Source of the DNA: Candidatus Epulonipiscium sp.
GTDB lineage: Bacteria; Bacillota; Clostridia; Lachnospirales; Cellulosilyticaceae
NCBI GenBank assembly: GCA_012518255.1
Contig: JAAYSX010000095.1
Location: 1 to 41,915 of the forward strand
Reading direction: 5' to 3'
DNA: 41,915 nucleotides
The notes beneath the pieces were generated by a model, which was not told the DNA's origin, ran no database searches, and was given only the letters and a program-made list of their open reading frames with translations. A program made the translations under genes and the position numbers. Below are positions 9,481 through 16,940 of this stretch, piece after piece (position 1 is the stretch's first letter; each line of letters begins with the position of its first letter).

Positions 9481-10479
9481 TTATCCCTCCTTCCCTTGTT
9501 TTTGGGCCATTGGATGATTTAACCAACAGCTACTTTGATGTGTCTTACTATGGGATGTTGCATCTGGCATATGGTGCTGACAAATTTTAAGGGAATCAAC
9601 ACATCTATCATAGAAAGCACATCCTTCTGGTGGCGCATATAAGTCTGGTGGTGTTCCTTCTATTGACTGTAGTGGTTGGTCCTTTGTCATATTAGGCCTT
9701 GGAACTGATTCTAGTAATCTTTTGGTGTATGGATGCTTAGGATTATTGAAAATTTCATCTGTCGTCCCTGTTTCAACAATTTGTCCAGCATACATAACAA
9801 CTATCCTATCACTTGTATCTGCAACGACACCAAGGTCGTGAGTAATCAACATTATTGACATATCATGCTTATCTTGTAATTCTTTCATAAGATCTAATAT
9901 TTGTGCTTGAACTGTAACGTCAAGGGCCGTAGTAGGCTCGTCTGCAATAAGTAACTTAGGGTTTGATACCATAGCTAAGGCTATCATAACCCTTTGCCTC
10001 ATCCCCCCTGAAAACTCATGAGGATATTGTTTTACACGTTCTTCCGCTTGTGGCACCGATACAATCTCCAACATTTCAATAGCTTTTTGCTCCGCTTCCG
10101 CTTTAGTCATCTTTACATGCTTCCTGTAGCCTTCAACTATTTGAGGGCCAACACGCATAGTAGGATTTAATGATGTCATTGGGTCTTGAAATACCATAGC
10201 TATTTCTTTTCCCCTAATTTCCTGCATTTCTTTTTCACTTTTATCTAGAAGGTTTTCACCCTCAAAAATAATCTCTCCACCCTTATAATATGCAGGTGGG
10301 ACTTGTAAAAGTTGCATTATAGCATTAGCTGTTACACTCTTACCACATCCAGATTCTCCAACTACTGCTACTGTTTCTTTCTTGCCAACATTAAAACTTA
10401 CACCTCTAACTGCTTCTACTTCACCAAAAAATGTTTGAAATGATATTTGTAAGTCTTTTATTTCTAATAAATTATCCAT
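9481..10479 (-). CDS. oppD: Oligopeptide ABC transporter ATP-binding protein OppD
   Basis: 332-residue ABC ATPase, partner of OppF. Walker A GESGCGKS is at 41-48, signature [12 protein letters not shown], Walker [13 protein letters not shown], and the oligopeptide/dipeptide C-terminal extension with [12 protein letters not shown] and the cysteine set GCAFYDRC...CQHH. The ATG at 10479 has AGGAGG seven bases ahead. It follows oppC by 11 bases. Substrate class cannot be narrowed beyond di/oligopeptides from this subunit alone. Confidence 0.95.
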   Translation of the reverse strand: MDNLLEIKDLQISFQTFFGEVEAVRGVSFNVGKKETVAVVGESGCGKSVTANAIMQLLQVPPAYYKGGEIIFEGENLLDKSEKEMQEIRGKEIAMVFQDPMTSLNPTMRVGPQIVEGYRKHVKMTKAEAEQKAIEMLEIVSVPQAEERVKQYPHEFSGGMRQRVMIALAMVSNPKLLIADEPTTALDVTVQAQILDLMKELQDKHDMSIMLITHDLGVVADTSDRIVVMYAGQIVETGTTDEIFNNPKHPYTKRLLESVPRPNMTKDQPLQSIEGTPPDLYAPPEGCAFYDRCVDSLKICQHHMPDATSHSKTHQSSCWLNHPMAQKQGKEG

Positions 10480-10490
10480 TTTCCCACCTC

Positions 10491-11423
10491 CTACTTACGT
10501 AATCTTGGATCTAAGGCATCCCTTAAACCGTCACCTAATACATTAAATGCAAACATGGTTAATGATATAAATATAGCTGGTATAAATAGCTGGTAACCGT
10601 GCCCTATTGCAAGGCCTGCTAAACCGTCACTTGCCATAGTTCCCCAACTAGACTTAGGTGCTTCTATACCTAAACCAATAAAGCTTAGTGTAGCTTCTGC
10701 AAATATAGCAGTTGGCACTAATAAAGTAACATTAACTAGTATAGGTCCCATTGCATTAGGGATTATATGTTTACGAAGTATCCACCACTTGGATGCTCCC
10801 AAAGAGTTGGCAGCTGTAACATATTCATTTTCCCTTAATTGTAATACTTGTCCCCTTACTAAGATAGCCATAGGTACCCAGCCCGTAAGACCTAGGGCCA
10901 AAATCATAACTAAAAGGCTATCTGCCTCAGTAAATACAACCATCATCATAATAACTATTAGCATATATGGAATACTATAGATAACCTCTGCAATACGCAT
11001 CATCCAAGAGTCAACTTTATTGCTAGCCATACCTGCGATACCGCCATATAAAACTCCACAAGTAAAGTCGATTAAGGCTGCTGCTACACCAATTAGTAAG
11101 GAGTATCTTGCTCCATACCAAATCCTTGTGAACATATCCCTACCAAGATCATCTGTCCCAAACCAGTGTACACTATTTGGACTTTGGTTTGTGTTAGATA
11201 AATTTTGTTCATAGTATTTGAATCCACTAAGGTGGGTTCCAATTATAGCCATAAAGACAAGGGCTACAATAATAACAAGACCAAACATTGCTAGTTTGTT
11301 CTCTTTTAGTCTTCTCCATACATCGGACCAGTATTTAATACTAGGACGATGAATTTTTTCTGAATCTTTATCTCCTTTTTCTGATGGCATAAATAACTCT
11401 GGCGAGTATTCTACTTTCATCAT
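10491..11423 (-). CDS. oppC: Oligopeptide ABC transporter permease OppC
   Basis: 310-residue inner-membrane permease. A soluble N-terminal tail (about 1-40) precedes the first membrane segment (about 44-66), then a periplasm-facing loop with HWFGTDDLGRDMFTRIWYGAR, the typical OppC/DppC N-terminal signature, and five further membrane segments. The EAA coupling loop that touches the ATPases is at VTAANSLGASKWWILRKHI. The start ATG at 11423 overlaps the oppB stop by four bases (ATGATG arrangement); the second ATG at 11420 is equally well placed relative to the GGAGG inside the end of oppB. Translation is probably coupled to oppB. Confidence 0.94.
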   Translation of the reverse strand: MMKVEYSPELFMPSEKGDKDSEKIHRPSIKYWSDVWRRLKENKLAMFGLVIIVALVFMAIIGTHLSGFKYYEQNLSNTNQSPNSVHWFGTDDLGRDMFTRIWYGARYSLLIGVAAALIDFTCGVLYGGIAGMASNKVDSWMMRIAEVIYSIPYMLIVIMMMVVFTEADSLLVMILALGLTGWVPMAILVRGQVLQLRENEYVTAANSLGASKWWILRKHIIPNAMGPILVNVTLLVPTAIFAEATLSFIGLGIEAPKSSWGTMASDGLAGLAIGHGYQLFIPAIFISLTMFAFNVLGDGLRDALDPRLRK

Positions 11424-12352
11424 CCTTCCTCCTTCATAATGTTAATACGTGGATCAATAAGTACATAAGCAATATCTACTATTAAAAGCATTACAATTAA
11501 TACTAGTGCATAAAACACTGTCGTACCCATAATTATAGGGTAGTCCCTACTTGTAATAGATGAAACAAAATACATGCCAAGTCCTGGTATTGCAAATATT
11601 TTCTCTACTACGAAACTTCCTACTACTAAGTTTGTTGTAATAGTTCCTAAAACTGAAATTATAGGTAATATAGCATTTCTAATAGCATGCTTAACAATTA
11701 CAACTCCTCTTGATAAACCTTTAGATTTAGCCGTTTTAATATAATCTTGGTTAAGTACCTCTAACATACTAGATCTCATTAATCTTGCAATAAATGCAAG
11801 TGGCGACATAGCCAGCGCTATTGTTGGCAATATTGTATGCCTAAAACTTCTCCAACCTGCAACAGGTAGTAATCCTCCACTTTTAGCAGCTACGAATTGT
11901 ATAAGCACTGTACCTAATACAAAACTAGGAACCGATATTCCAATTATGGCTATAACCATACTAAAGTAATCGGGCCACTTATTTTGATTAAGTGATGCTA
12001 TTACTCCAAGTACTGGGCCAAAACATAAAGCTACTAATAAAGCCTGGAATCCTAAGTATGCTGAAACTGGAAAGCCACTACCTATCATTTGGTTTACTGT
12101 TTGAGTATTACTCTTCATAGATTCCCCAAAGTCTCCACGGGCAATATTTCCTAGATATATTAGGTACTGCTCATGATATGGCTTATTAAGTCCATATTTT
12201 TCTTTTAAGTTTTCATATACTTCTGGAGGCATTTTACTCTCAGTTCTTATAGGGTCCCCTGGAACAGCATTCATTAATATGAATGTAATAGTAATGATTG
12301 CCCACAGGGTAATTATTGCCATCCCTATACGTTTTACTATATACTTAAACAT
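11420..12352 (-). CDS. oppB: Oligopeptide ABC transporter permease OppB
   Basis: 310-residue permease with six predicted membrane segments. It begins with the OppB/DppB signature MFKYIVKRIGMAIITLW and ends with IDIAYVLIDPRIN, both diagnostic of the family. The EAA loop (QDYIKTAKSKGLSRGVVIVKHAIRNA) is in the fourth cytoplasmic loop. The ATG at 12352 has AGGAGGG seven bases upstream. It is separated from oppA by a 97-base gap containing a GC-rich hairpin and overlaps oppC by four bases. Confidence 0.95.
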   Translation of the reverse strand: MFKYIVKRIGMAIITLWAIITITFILMNAVPGDPIRTESKMPPEVYENLKEKYGLNKPYHEQYLIYLGNIARGDFGESMKSNTQTVNQMIGSGFPVSAYLGFQALLVALCFGPVLGVIASLNQNKWPDYFSMVIAIIGISVPSFVLGTVLIQFVAAKSGGLLPVAGWRSFRHTILPTIALAMSPLAFIARLMRSSMLEVLNQDYIKTAKSKGLSRGVVIVKHAIRNAILPIISVLGTITTNLVVGSFVVEKIFAIPGLGMYFVSSITSRDYPIIMGTTVFYALVLIVMLLIVDIAYVLIDPRINIMKEEG

Positions 12353-12384
12353 CTTTACCCTCCTAATTTTATTTATAACATAAA

Positions 12385-12417
12385 GAAAATCGGCGCGTTA
12401 TCAGCGCGTCGATTTTC
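12385..12417 (-). terminator. GC-rich hairpin between oppA and oppB (partial terminator or stabiliser)
   Basis: Arms GAAAATCG + CGCG pair with CGCG + CGATTTTC across a seven-base loop, with one mismatch. There is no long T run after it. In opp operons such a structure commonly lowers read-through into the permease genes or protects the oppA message, giving more binding protein than permease; that role here is inferred. Confidence 0.6.
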
Positions 12418-12449
12418 TGCATCTCAACCCTAAATTTTGCTTTATCTTA

Positions 12450-14057
12450 TTAGTCTATATCTGCATAAATGAATGATGGATCACGGTTAACAACTTTATG
12501 CACATTTGTTAAGTGTGATTTTTGTGCATATGGTTTAGTGTAGAAGTAAACTGGCATTACAGGTAAGTTATCCATAAATAATTCTTCAGCTTCACGCATT
12601 GCATCGAATCTTACCTTAGGATCTACATTCGTTTTTGCAATATTTACAAGCTCATCATATTTAGCATCGCTAAACCCAGAGTCATTGTAAGGACCATCTG
12701 TTACAAACAGGTCTATAAAGGTCATTGGATCTACATAGTCACCAACCCATCCTGCTCTTGAAATCTCATAGTCTCCTGCTTTTTCTCTATCAAGTTTAAC
12801 TTGGAATTCAACGTTTTCAAGTTCAACATCAACACCTAGGTTATTTCTCCACATTTCTTGTATAACTTGGGCAATTTTCTTGTGAGATTCCATAGTATTG
12901 TAAAGAATTGTTGCTTTAAAGTCTTCCTTAGTCATACCTTCTTCTTCAAGTCCTTCTTCAAGTAAAGCATTAGCTGCCTCGATGTCTTCTTCAAAGTAAG
13001 CTCCTTGCGCCCCTTGGAAATCCTCACCATCTTCATTTGGAATACCTGGAGGTACAATACCATAAGCTGGCGTTTCCCCACCTTGGGATACTTTACTAGT
13101 TATAGTTTCACGATCAATAGCCATAGTAAGCGCTTTTCTTACTTTAGCATTATTGAATGGTACTAATTCTGTATTAAAGTTATAGTAGTATGTCGCTAAC
13201 TCTTCACCAATTACAAGTTCTGGATCATTCTTTTCTTGTAAGTCTGCTACTATTGTTTGTGGTAATGGATATAGGAAATCGAATTCATCAGCTTGGTATT
13301 TTTGCCATGCTGTATCTTCGTTTTCGATTATTGCAAAATCGATACCATCTAATTTTACTTCTTTTGCATTGTAGTAGTTTTCGTTTTTCTCTACTAGGAT
13401 GTTCGCTTTGTGATTCCATTCTGTTAACTTAAAAGCACCATTAGAAACAAATGTTTCTGGTTGCTTAGCCCAGTCTGGATTATCCTCTACTACTTTCTTA
13501 TTAACTGGGAATAGTGTATAGAATGCTGTAAGTTCTATAAAGTATGCAGCTGGTTCTTCAAGTACTACTTCAAGTGTAGTATCATCTAACGCTTTAACAC
13601 CAACATCATCTACATCAGCTTCGCCTGTATTATAAGCTTCAGCATTTTTTAGGTAGTATAGTTGGTAAGCATATGTTGAACCTAAATCCACATCTAGTAC
13701 ACGTTTCCATGAGAATTCAAAGTCATGTGCTGTAACTGGATCTCCGTTAGACCACTTAACATCATCACGTAGCTCAAATGTATAAGTTAGGTTATCATCT
13801 GATACAGTATAGTCCTTTGCCATCCCACCTATTAGGTTACCATCTTGGTCTTTTTTCATAAGACCTTCGAATGTATGGTCAATTACCCAAGACTCATGTG
13901 TACCTTGTGCTAGTGCTGGGTCTAATGATCCTGGCTCACTAGAGTTGTTTGTATGAAGTATTTTACCGTCTCCCCCACTACCACCAGCAAAACATGCTGT
14001 GGTCATTAATGCCACTGCTAATGCCAATCCGGCAACAGTGATTAGTTTTTTCCTCAT
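12450..14057 (-). CDS. oppA: Oligopeptide-binding lipoprotein OppA
   Basis: 535-residue substrate-binding protein of family 5 (SBP_bac_5). The lipoprotein signal peptide MRKKLITVAGLALAVALMTT ends in a lipobox with Cys22, so the mature protein should be tethered to the outer face of the membrane. Family marks include EPGSLDPALAQGTHE at the mature N-terminus, the block YTFELRDDVKWSNGDPVTAHDFEFSWKRV and VRKALTMAIDR. The ATG at 14057 follows AGGAGG with eight-base spacing. It is the first and probably most highly expressed gene of the opp operon, behind a strong promoter. Its acidic composition is typical of extracellular Firmicutes binding proteins. Confidence 0.96.
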   Translation of the reverse strand: MRKKLITVAGLALAVALMTTACFAGGSGGDGKILHTNNSSEPGSLDPALAQGTHESWVIDHTFEGLMKKDQDGNLIGGMAKDYTVSDDNLTYTFELRDDVKWSNGDPVTAHDFEFSWKRVLDVDLGSTYAYQLYYLKNAEAYNTGEADVDDVGVKALDDTTLEVVLEEPAAYFIELTAFYTLFPVNKKVVEDNPDWAKQPETFVSNGAFKLTEWNHKANILVEKNENYYNAKEVKLDGIDFAIIENEDTAWQKYQADEFDFLYPLPQTIVADLQEKNDPELVIGEELATYYYNFNTELVPFNNAKVRKALTMAIDRETITSKVSQGGETPAYGIVPPGIPNEDGEDFQGAQGAYFEEDIEAANALLEEGLEEEGMTKEDFKATILYNTMESHKKIAQVIQEMWRNNLGVDVELENVEFQVKLDREKAGDYEISRAGWVGDYVDPMTFIDLFVTDGPYNDSGFSDAKYDELVNIAKTNVDPKVRFDAMREAEELFMDNLPVMPVYFYTKPYAQKSHLTNVHKVVNRDPSFIYADID

Positions 14058-14074
14058 CGTTTTCTCCTCCTGTC

Positions 14075-14107
14075 GACAACATCTGTATGCTAGTGTAACA
14101 TGTTGTC
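14075..14107 (-). promoter_or_regulatory. Leader hairpin of oppA
   Basis: A perfect eight-base inverted repeat GACAACAT/ATGTTGTC with a 17-base loop lies in the predicted opp 5' leader just before the ribosome binding site. It could be a 5' mRNA stabiliser or an operator; the sequence does not decide between them. Confidence 0.4.
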
Positions 14108-14135
14108 TTAATATGTCTAAAATTATTTTACAAAA

Positions 14136-14164
14136 AGTATACCATTAATAAATTTAAAGTTCAA
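14136..14164 (-). promoter_or_regulatory. Sigma A promoter of the opp operon
   Basis: TTGAAC (14164-14159), a 17-base spacer ending in TGG, and TATACT (14141-14136) on the minus strand. The predicted leader is about 70 bases to the oppA start. Confidence 0.7.
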
Positions 14165-14351
14165 GTCATTAGTGATATATAGGCCTATAAAACTTTGGTA
14201 ATTATAGTTAAAAATAGGGTCTTTACCATATTTCTTGCCTTTTTCTTGCTTTAGGCTTGATTTTTATTCCCTAACATCATATCCTTAATTGTATAAAATG
14301 ATAGATATAAAAGCTTTTTTAATTATTTATATTACAATTGGAGGTATAGAA

Positions 14352-14804
14352 ATGGAAATCGAACGTAAGTTTTTGGTAAATTCACTGCCAAATTTAGATA
14401 ATCACAAGGGTAAATTGGTTAAACAAGGATATATTTCAACAGATCCTGTTATTAGGATTCGTAAAATGGATGATTTATATACATTATCTGTTAAATCTAA
14501 GGGACATCTAGTAAGGGAAGAGTTTGAGCTGGATTTAACTCCTGAGCAATTTGAAGATCTATGGGAAAAGGTTAATGATACCTATGTTTCAAAAACCAGG
14601 TACTTCATTCCATTAGATTCCAAACATACCGCTGAGCTAGATATTTACTATGAGGAGCTACAGGGCCTTTATACAGTAGAGGTAGAATTTGATTCTACAA
14701 GGGATGCTGAAAAGTTCATTGCCCCCGACTGGTTCGGAAAAGATGTTACCCATGATAGCAGGTATAAGAATAATCATTTGGCGGTTTATGGATTGCCAAG
14801 GTAA
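14352..14804 (+). CDS. CYTH-domain triphosphate tunnel metalloenzyme (probable inorganic triphosphatase)
   Basis: 150-residue single CYTH domain, about the length of the Clostridium thermocellum tripolyphosphatase. The hallmark EIERK is at 2-6. The eight-stranded tunnel residues are visible as alternating charged positions: Arg35 and Arg37 (VIRIRK), Lys48 and Lys50, Glu57 and Glu59, Arg83, Glu95, Glu110 and Glu112 (VEVEF), and the end motif DVTHDSRYKN at 131-140. Family members hydrolyse tripolyphosphate or nucleoside triphosphates with a divalent metal. The frame is open from 14289, but the GGAGG site seven bases ahead of the ATG at 14352 and the family N-terminus fix the start. It stands alone, divergent from opp, and ends in a strong terminator. 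The natural substrate is unknown. Confidence 0.9.
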   Translation: MEIERKFLVNSLPNLDNHKGKLVKQGYISTDPVIRIRKMDDLYTLSVKSKGHLVREEFELDLTPEQFEDLWEKVNDTYVSKTRYFIPLDSKHTAELDIYYEELQGLYTVEVEFDSTRDAEKFIAPDWFGKDVTHDSRYKNNHLAVYGLPR

Positions 14805-14870
14805 GGAACAAGCTTTGCTTGCAAGGTATTTTAGGGGACTTATTTATAGGCATTTGGCTTATCCATAACA

Positions 14871-14904
14871 AAAAAGGTTAGCAAGTTATCTTGCTAACCT
14901 TTTT
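14871..14904. terminator. Bidirectional terminator between the CYTH gene and the tRNA cluster
   Basis: Perfect 15-base arms, AAAAAGGTTAGCAAG with its complement, around a four-base loop. The A and T runs at the outer ends serve both strands, ending the plus-strand CYTH gene and the minus-strand tRNA transcript. Confidence 0.9.
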
Positions 14905-14910
14905 ATATTA

Positions 14911-14982
14911 CTGGGTAGAGAGGATTCGAACCTATGCATGCAGGAGTCAAAGTCCTGTGCCTTACCACTTGGCGACTACCCA
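14911..14982 (-). tRNA. tRNA-Gln (anticodon UUG), copy 1
   Basis: 72-base cloverleaf on the minus strand: acceptor TGGGTAG/CTACCCA with discriminator G, D arm with GCCAAGTGGTAAGGC, anticodon stem CAGGA/TCCTG around CTTTGAC, T loop TTCGAAT. No CCA is encoded. It is the last gene of the cluster in transcription order and is identical base for base to the first one (15512-15583). Confidence 0.96.
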
Positions 14983-14990
14983 ATATTAAA

Positions 14991-15065
14991 GGTGAAAGAG
15001 GGGATTCGAACCCCCGGTCTTCGGAGCCACAATCCGACGCTTTAACCAGCTAAGCTACTCCCACC
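14991..15065 (-). tRNA. tRNA-His (anticodon GUG)
   Basis: Anticodon stem TCGGA/TCCGA around TTGTGGC. The acceptor is GTGGGAG/CTTTCAC, and the extra 5' G (position -1, base 15065) typical of tRNA-His is encoded and faces discriminator C. No CCA is encoded. Confidence 0.96.
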
Positions 15066-15074
15066 ATATTAAAA

Positions 15075-15148
<74 letters not shown>

Positions 15149-15173
15149 ATATTCATATTATATTTATATTACA

Positions 15174-15244
15174 AGCGGGTGATGGGAATCGAACCCACGT
15201 ATGCAGCTTGGAAGGCTGCCGTTCTACCATTGAACTACACCCGC
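15174..15244 (-). tRNA. tRNA-Gly (anticodon UCC)
   Basis: 71-base cloverleaf: acceptor GCGGGTG/CACCCGC... with the 3' arm pairing fully, anticodon stem GCAGC/GCTGC around CTTCCAA, T loop TTCGATT, discriminator U. No CCA is encoded. Confidence 0.96.
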
Positions 15245-15306
15245 AAATACTTATTTATTATTTGCATTGCTTATTATATTATATTTACAATAAAATTGCA
15301 AATTAA

Positions 15307-15388
15307 TGCGGGTAGAGGGGGTCGAACCCACATGCCCAAGGGCACTAGATCCTAAGTCTAGCGCGTCTGCCAATTCCGCCATACCCGC
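15307..15388 (-). tRNA. tRNA-Leu (anticodon UAG)
   Basis: 82-base class II tRNA with a long variable arm (TGCCC/GGGCA): acceptor GCGGGTA/TACCCGC, anticodon stem CTAGA/TCTAG around CTTAGGA, T loop TTCGACC, discriminator A. No CCA is encoded. Confidence 0.96.
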
Positions 15389-15391
15389 ATA

Positions 15392-15464
15392 TGAACCACC
15401 CGGGGCTCGAACCCGGGACAACTGGATTAAAAGTCCAGTGCTCTACCTACTGAGCTAGTGATTC
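15392..15464 (-). tRNA. tRNA-Lys (anticodon UUU)
   Basis: 73-base cloverleaf: acceptor GAATCAC/GTGGTTC (one G-U pair), anticodon stem CTGGA/TCCAG around CTTTTAA, T stem CCGGG/CCCGG, discriminator A. Only three bases separate it from tRNA-Leu. No CCA is encoded. Confidence 0.96.
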
Positions 15465-15511
15465 ATTTTATATTTATTTGTTTTGGAAGGTAGTTAGGTG
15501 ATACCTTCTAA

Positions 15512-15583
15512 CTGGGTAGAGAGGATTCGAACCTATGCATGCAGGAGTCAAAGTCCTGTGCCTTACCACTTGGCGACTACCCA
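15512..15583 (-). tRNA. tRNA-Gln (anticodon UUG), copy 2
   Basis: Identical over all 72 bases to the gene at 14911-14982, while flanking bases differ. It is the first gene of the cluster, 54 bases after the promoter -10 box. No CCA is encoded. Confidence 0.96.
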
Positions 15584-15636
15584 ACGTTTAAGCTTTATTT
15601 TATTTTTTAAAGCTTTTGTAACGACCAACAAGTTGT

Positions 15637-15665
15637 ATTATACATAATCTAAACCCAATAGTCAA
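15637..15665 (-). promoter_or_regulatory. Strong sigma A promoter of the tRNA cluster
   Basis: TTGACT (15665-15660), a 17-base spacer and a perfect TATAAT (15642-15637) on the minus strand. This is the best consensus promoter in the window and fits stable RNA expression. It lies directly behind the YfcE-like phosphoesterase gene. Confidence 0.85.
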
Positions 15666-15693
15666 CATCTTTTTTGAAATTCTTTTATTTTTT

Positions 15694-16224
15694 TTATAAA
15701 AGTGGGATTTCCCTAGGAGTTTTCTCGATTATTATCATGTGTTTTACCTGGGTTTCCTGATCCCTTTTTATCCTTAAAACTGCATAGGATGGATAGACTG
15801 AGTCCCTTGGAAGGCTTATGCTACCAGGGTTTACAGCAAGTAGCCCTCTGGTCTTATCAATTTCTTTATGGGCAATATGAGTATGCCCGCATACTCCTAT
15901 ATGAGCTTTTTTATTTTTCATATCTTTAAATAATTCTTGGTAATTATTTTTTATATTATGATGATCTCCGTGAGTTATTAGTACTTTTTTGTCTTCTATC
16001 TCCACTACCTTTGTTCTATCTTTTTCTTTAAAAAACCACCCATCACAGTTACCTGGCACATAATAAAATTTTAGCTTTGGGAATTGTCTTTCTAGCCTTC
16101 TAGCATCTTCTATATGATCACCACAGTGTATTACAACATCCAAGCCCTCTTTCATTGTGTGCCTAATGGCAAGGCCTGCATAAGACAAGTCCTTATGGCT
16201 ATCACTTATTACTAATACTTTCAT
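15694..16224 (-). CDS. YfcE/MJ0936-type metallophosphoesterase
   Basis: 176-residue calcineurin-like phosphodiesterase, cytoplasmic. The metal-binding motifs are all present: DSH (Asp8, His10), GDH (Asp36), GNCD (Asn59), THGD (His85) and GHTH (His114, His116), followed by NPGSISLPR, which marks the small YfcE-like family. Members hydrolyse phosphodiesters with Mn or similar metals; the natural substrate is unknown. The ATG at 16224 is three bases after the stop of the XTP/dITP pyrophosphatase gene, a pairing common in Firmicutes. The stop overlaps an AT-only palindrome (15682-15702), a poor terminator, so some read-through into the tRNA promoter region is possible. Confidence 0.92.
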   Translation of the reverse strand: MKVLVISDSHKDLSYAGLAIRHTMKEGLDVVIHCGDHIEDARRLERQFPKLKFYYVPGNCDGWFFKEKDRTKVVEIEDKKVLITHGDHHNIKNNYQELFKDMKNKKAHIGVCGHTHIAHKEIDKTRGLLAVNPGSISLPRDSVYPSYAVLRIKRDQETQVKHMIIIEKTPREIPLL

Positions 16225-16227
16225 TGT

Positions 16228-16830
16228 TTATTTCTCCAATACCTTTCTAATTTGTTTCTCCATTGCCCTCAGAGCCTTTCCTCTATGGCTAATGGCATTC
16301 TTTTCCTTGGCTGATATATCTGCCGATGAGGTTTGATATCCCTGTGGGTAGAAAATAGGGTCATAGCCAAAGCCTCCACTTCCTACGGCCTTTCTACCTA
16401 TCTTGCCTTCCATGGTATCCCTGGTAATTATAGTTGCCCGGCCATCTGGGAAGGCTGTAGCTATAGCGCATACAAAACGGGCGCTTCTCTTATTGTCTTC
16501 TATATCCTTCATCTTATCCAAAATAATTGCATTTTTTTCTTCATATGGAGTATTCTCTCCTAGGTATCTAGCTGAGTATACACCTGGCGCCTTATCAAAG
16601 CAATCTATTTCAAGTCCAGAATCATCGGCCATTACTATATGACCAGACTCTTTCATTATCTCCTCAGCCTTCTTTCTAGCATTTTCTTCAAATGTTTGCC
16701 CATCTTCAATAACATCAATATCAATACCTGCTTCTTCCATTGTTATAATATTAACATTTATATTGGACATTATTTCTCTTATTTCTTTTACTTTATCTTT
16801 GTTCTTTGTTGCAAAAATAATTGTTTTCAT
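16228..16830 (-). CDS. rdgB: XTP/dITP diphosphatase (non-canonical purine NTP pyrophosphatase)
   Basis: 200-residue member of the Ham1/RdgB family, which removes deaminated purine nucleotides (dITP, XTP) by releasing pyrophosphate. Family blocks: the nucleotide-binding start IIFATKNKDKVKEI, TFEENARKKA, the catalytic acid pair Asp69-Asp70 in MADDSGLEID, GVYSARY, SGGFGYDPIF and the C-terminal SHRGKALRAM. Length is normal. The ATG at 16830 has AGGGA upstream. It leads a two-gene operon with the YfcE-like phosphoesterase. Confidence 0.96.
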   Translation of the reverse strand: MKTIIFATKNKDKVKEIREIMSNINVNIITMEEAGIDIDVIEDGQTFEENARKKAEEIMKESGHIVMADDSGLEIDCFDKAPGVYSARYLGENTPYEEKNAIILDKMKDIEDNKRSARFVCAIATAFPDGRATIITRDTMEGKIGRKAVGSGGFGYDPIFYPQGYQTSSADISAKEKNAISHRGKALRAMEKQIRKVLEK

Positions 16831-16898
16831 TATTATCCCTACTATTTTATAATTTATTCTTCCTCTATTTTACACCTAAATCATATGTTTATACAAGC

Positions 16899-16932
16899 AA
16901 AAACACACCTATTTTAAAATAAGTGTGTTTTT
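16899..16932 (-). terminator. Intrinsic terminator of the amidase gene
   Basis: Ten-base arms AAAAACACAC/GTGTGTTTTT around a 14-base AT loop, just after the amidase stop; the second arm ends in a T run on the minus strand. Confidence 0.8.
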
Positions 16933-16940
16933 CTTATACT

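Noticed and set aside
14100-14135. CodY box just downstream of the opp -10
   Set aside because: The best stretch, AATTTTAGACATATT, matches only about 10 of 15 consensus positions in an AT-rich leader, no better than expected by chance.
14289-14351. N-terminal extension of the CYTH protein (21 residues, hydrophobic)
   Set aside because: The family begins at EIERK, and the only ribosome binding site is ahead of the ATG at 14352; the upstream codons are leader sequence.
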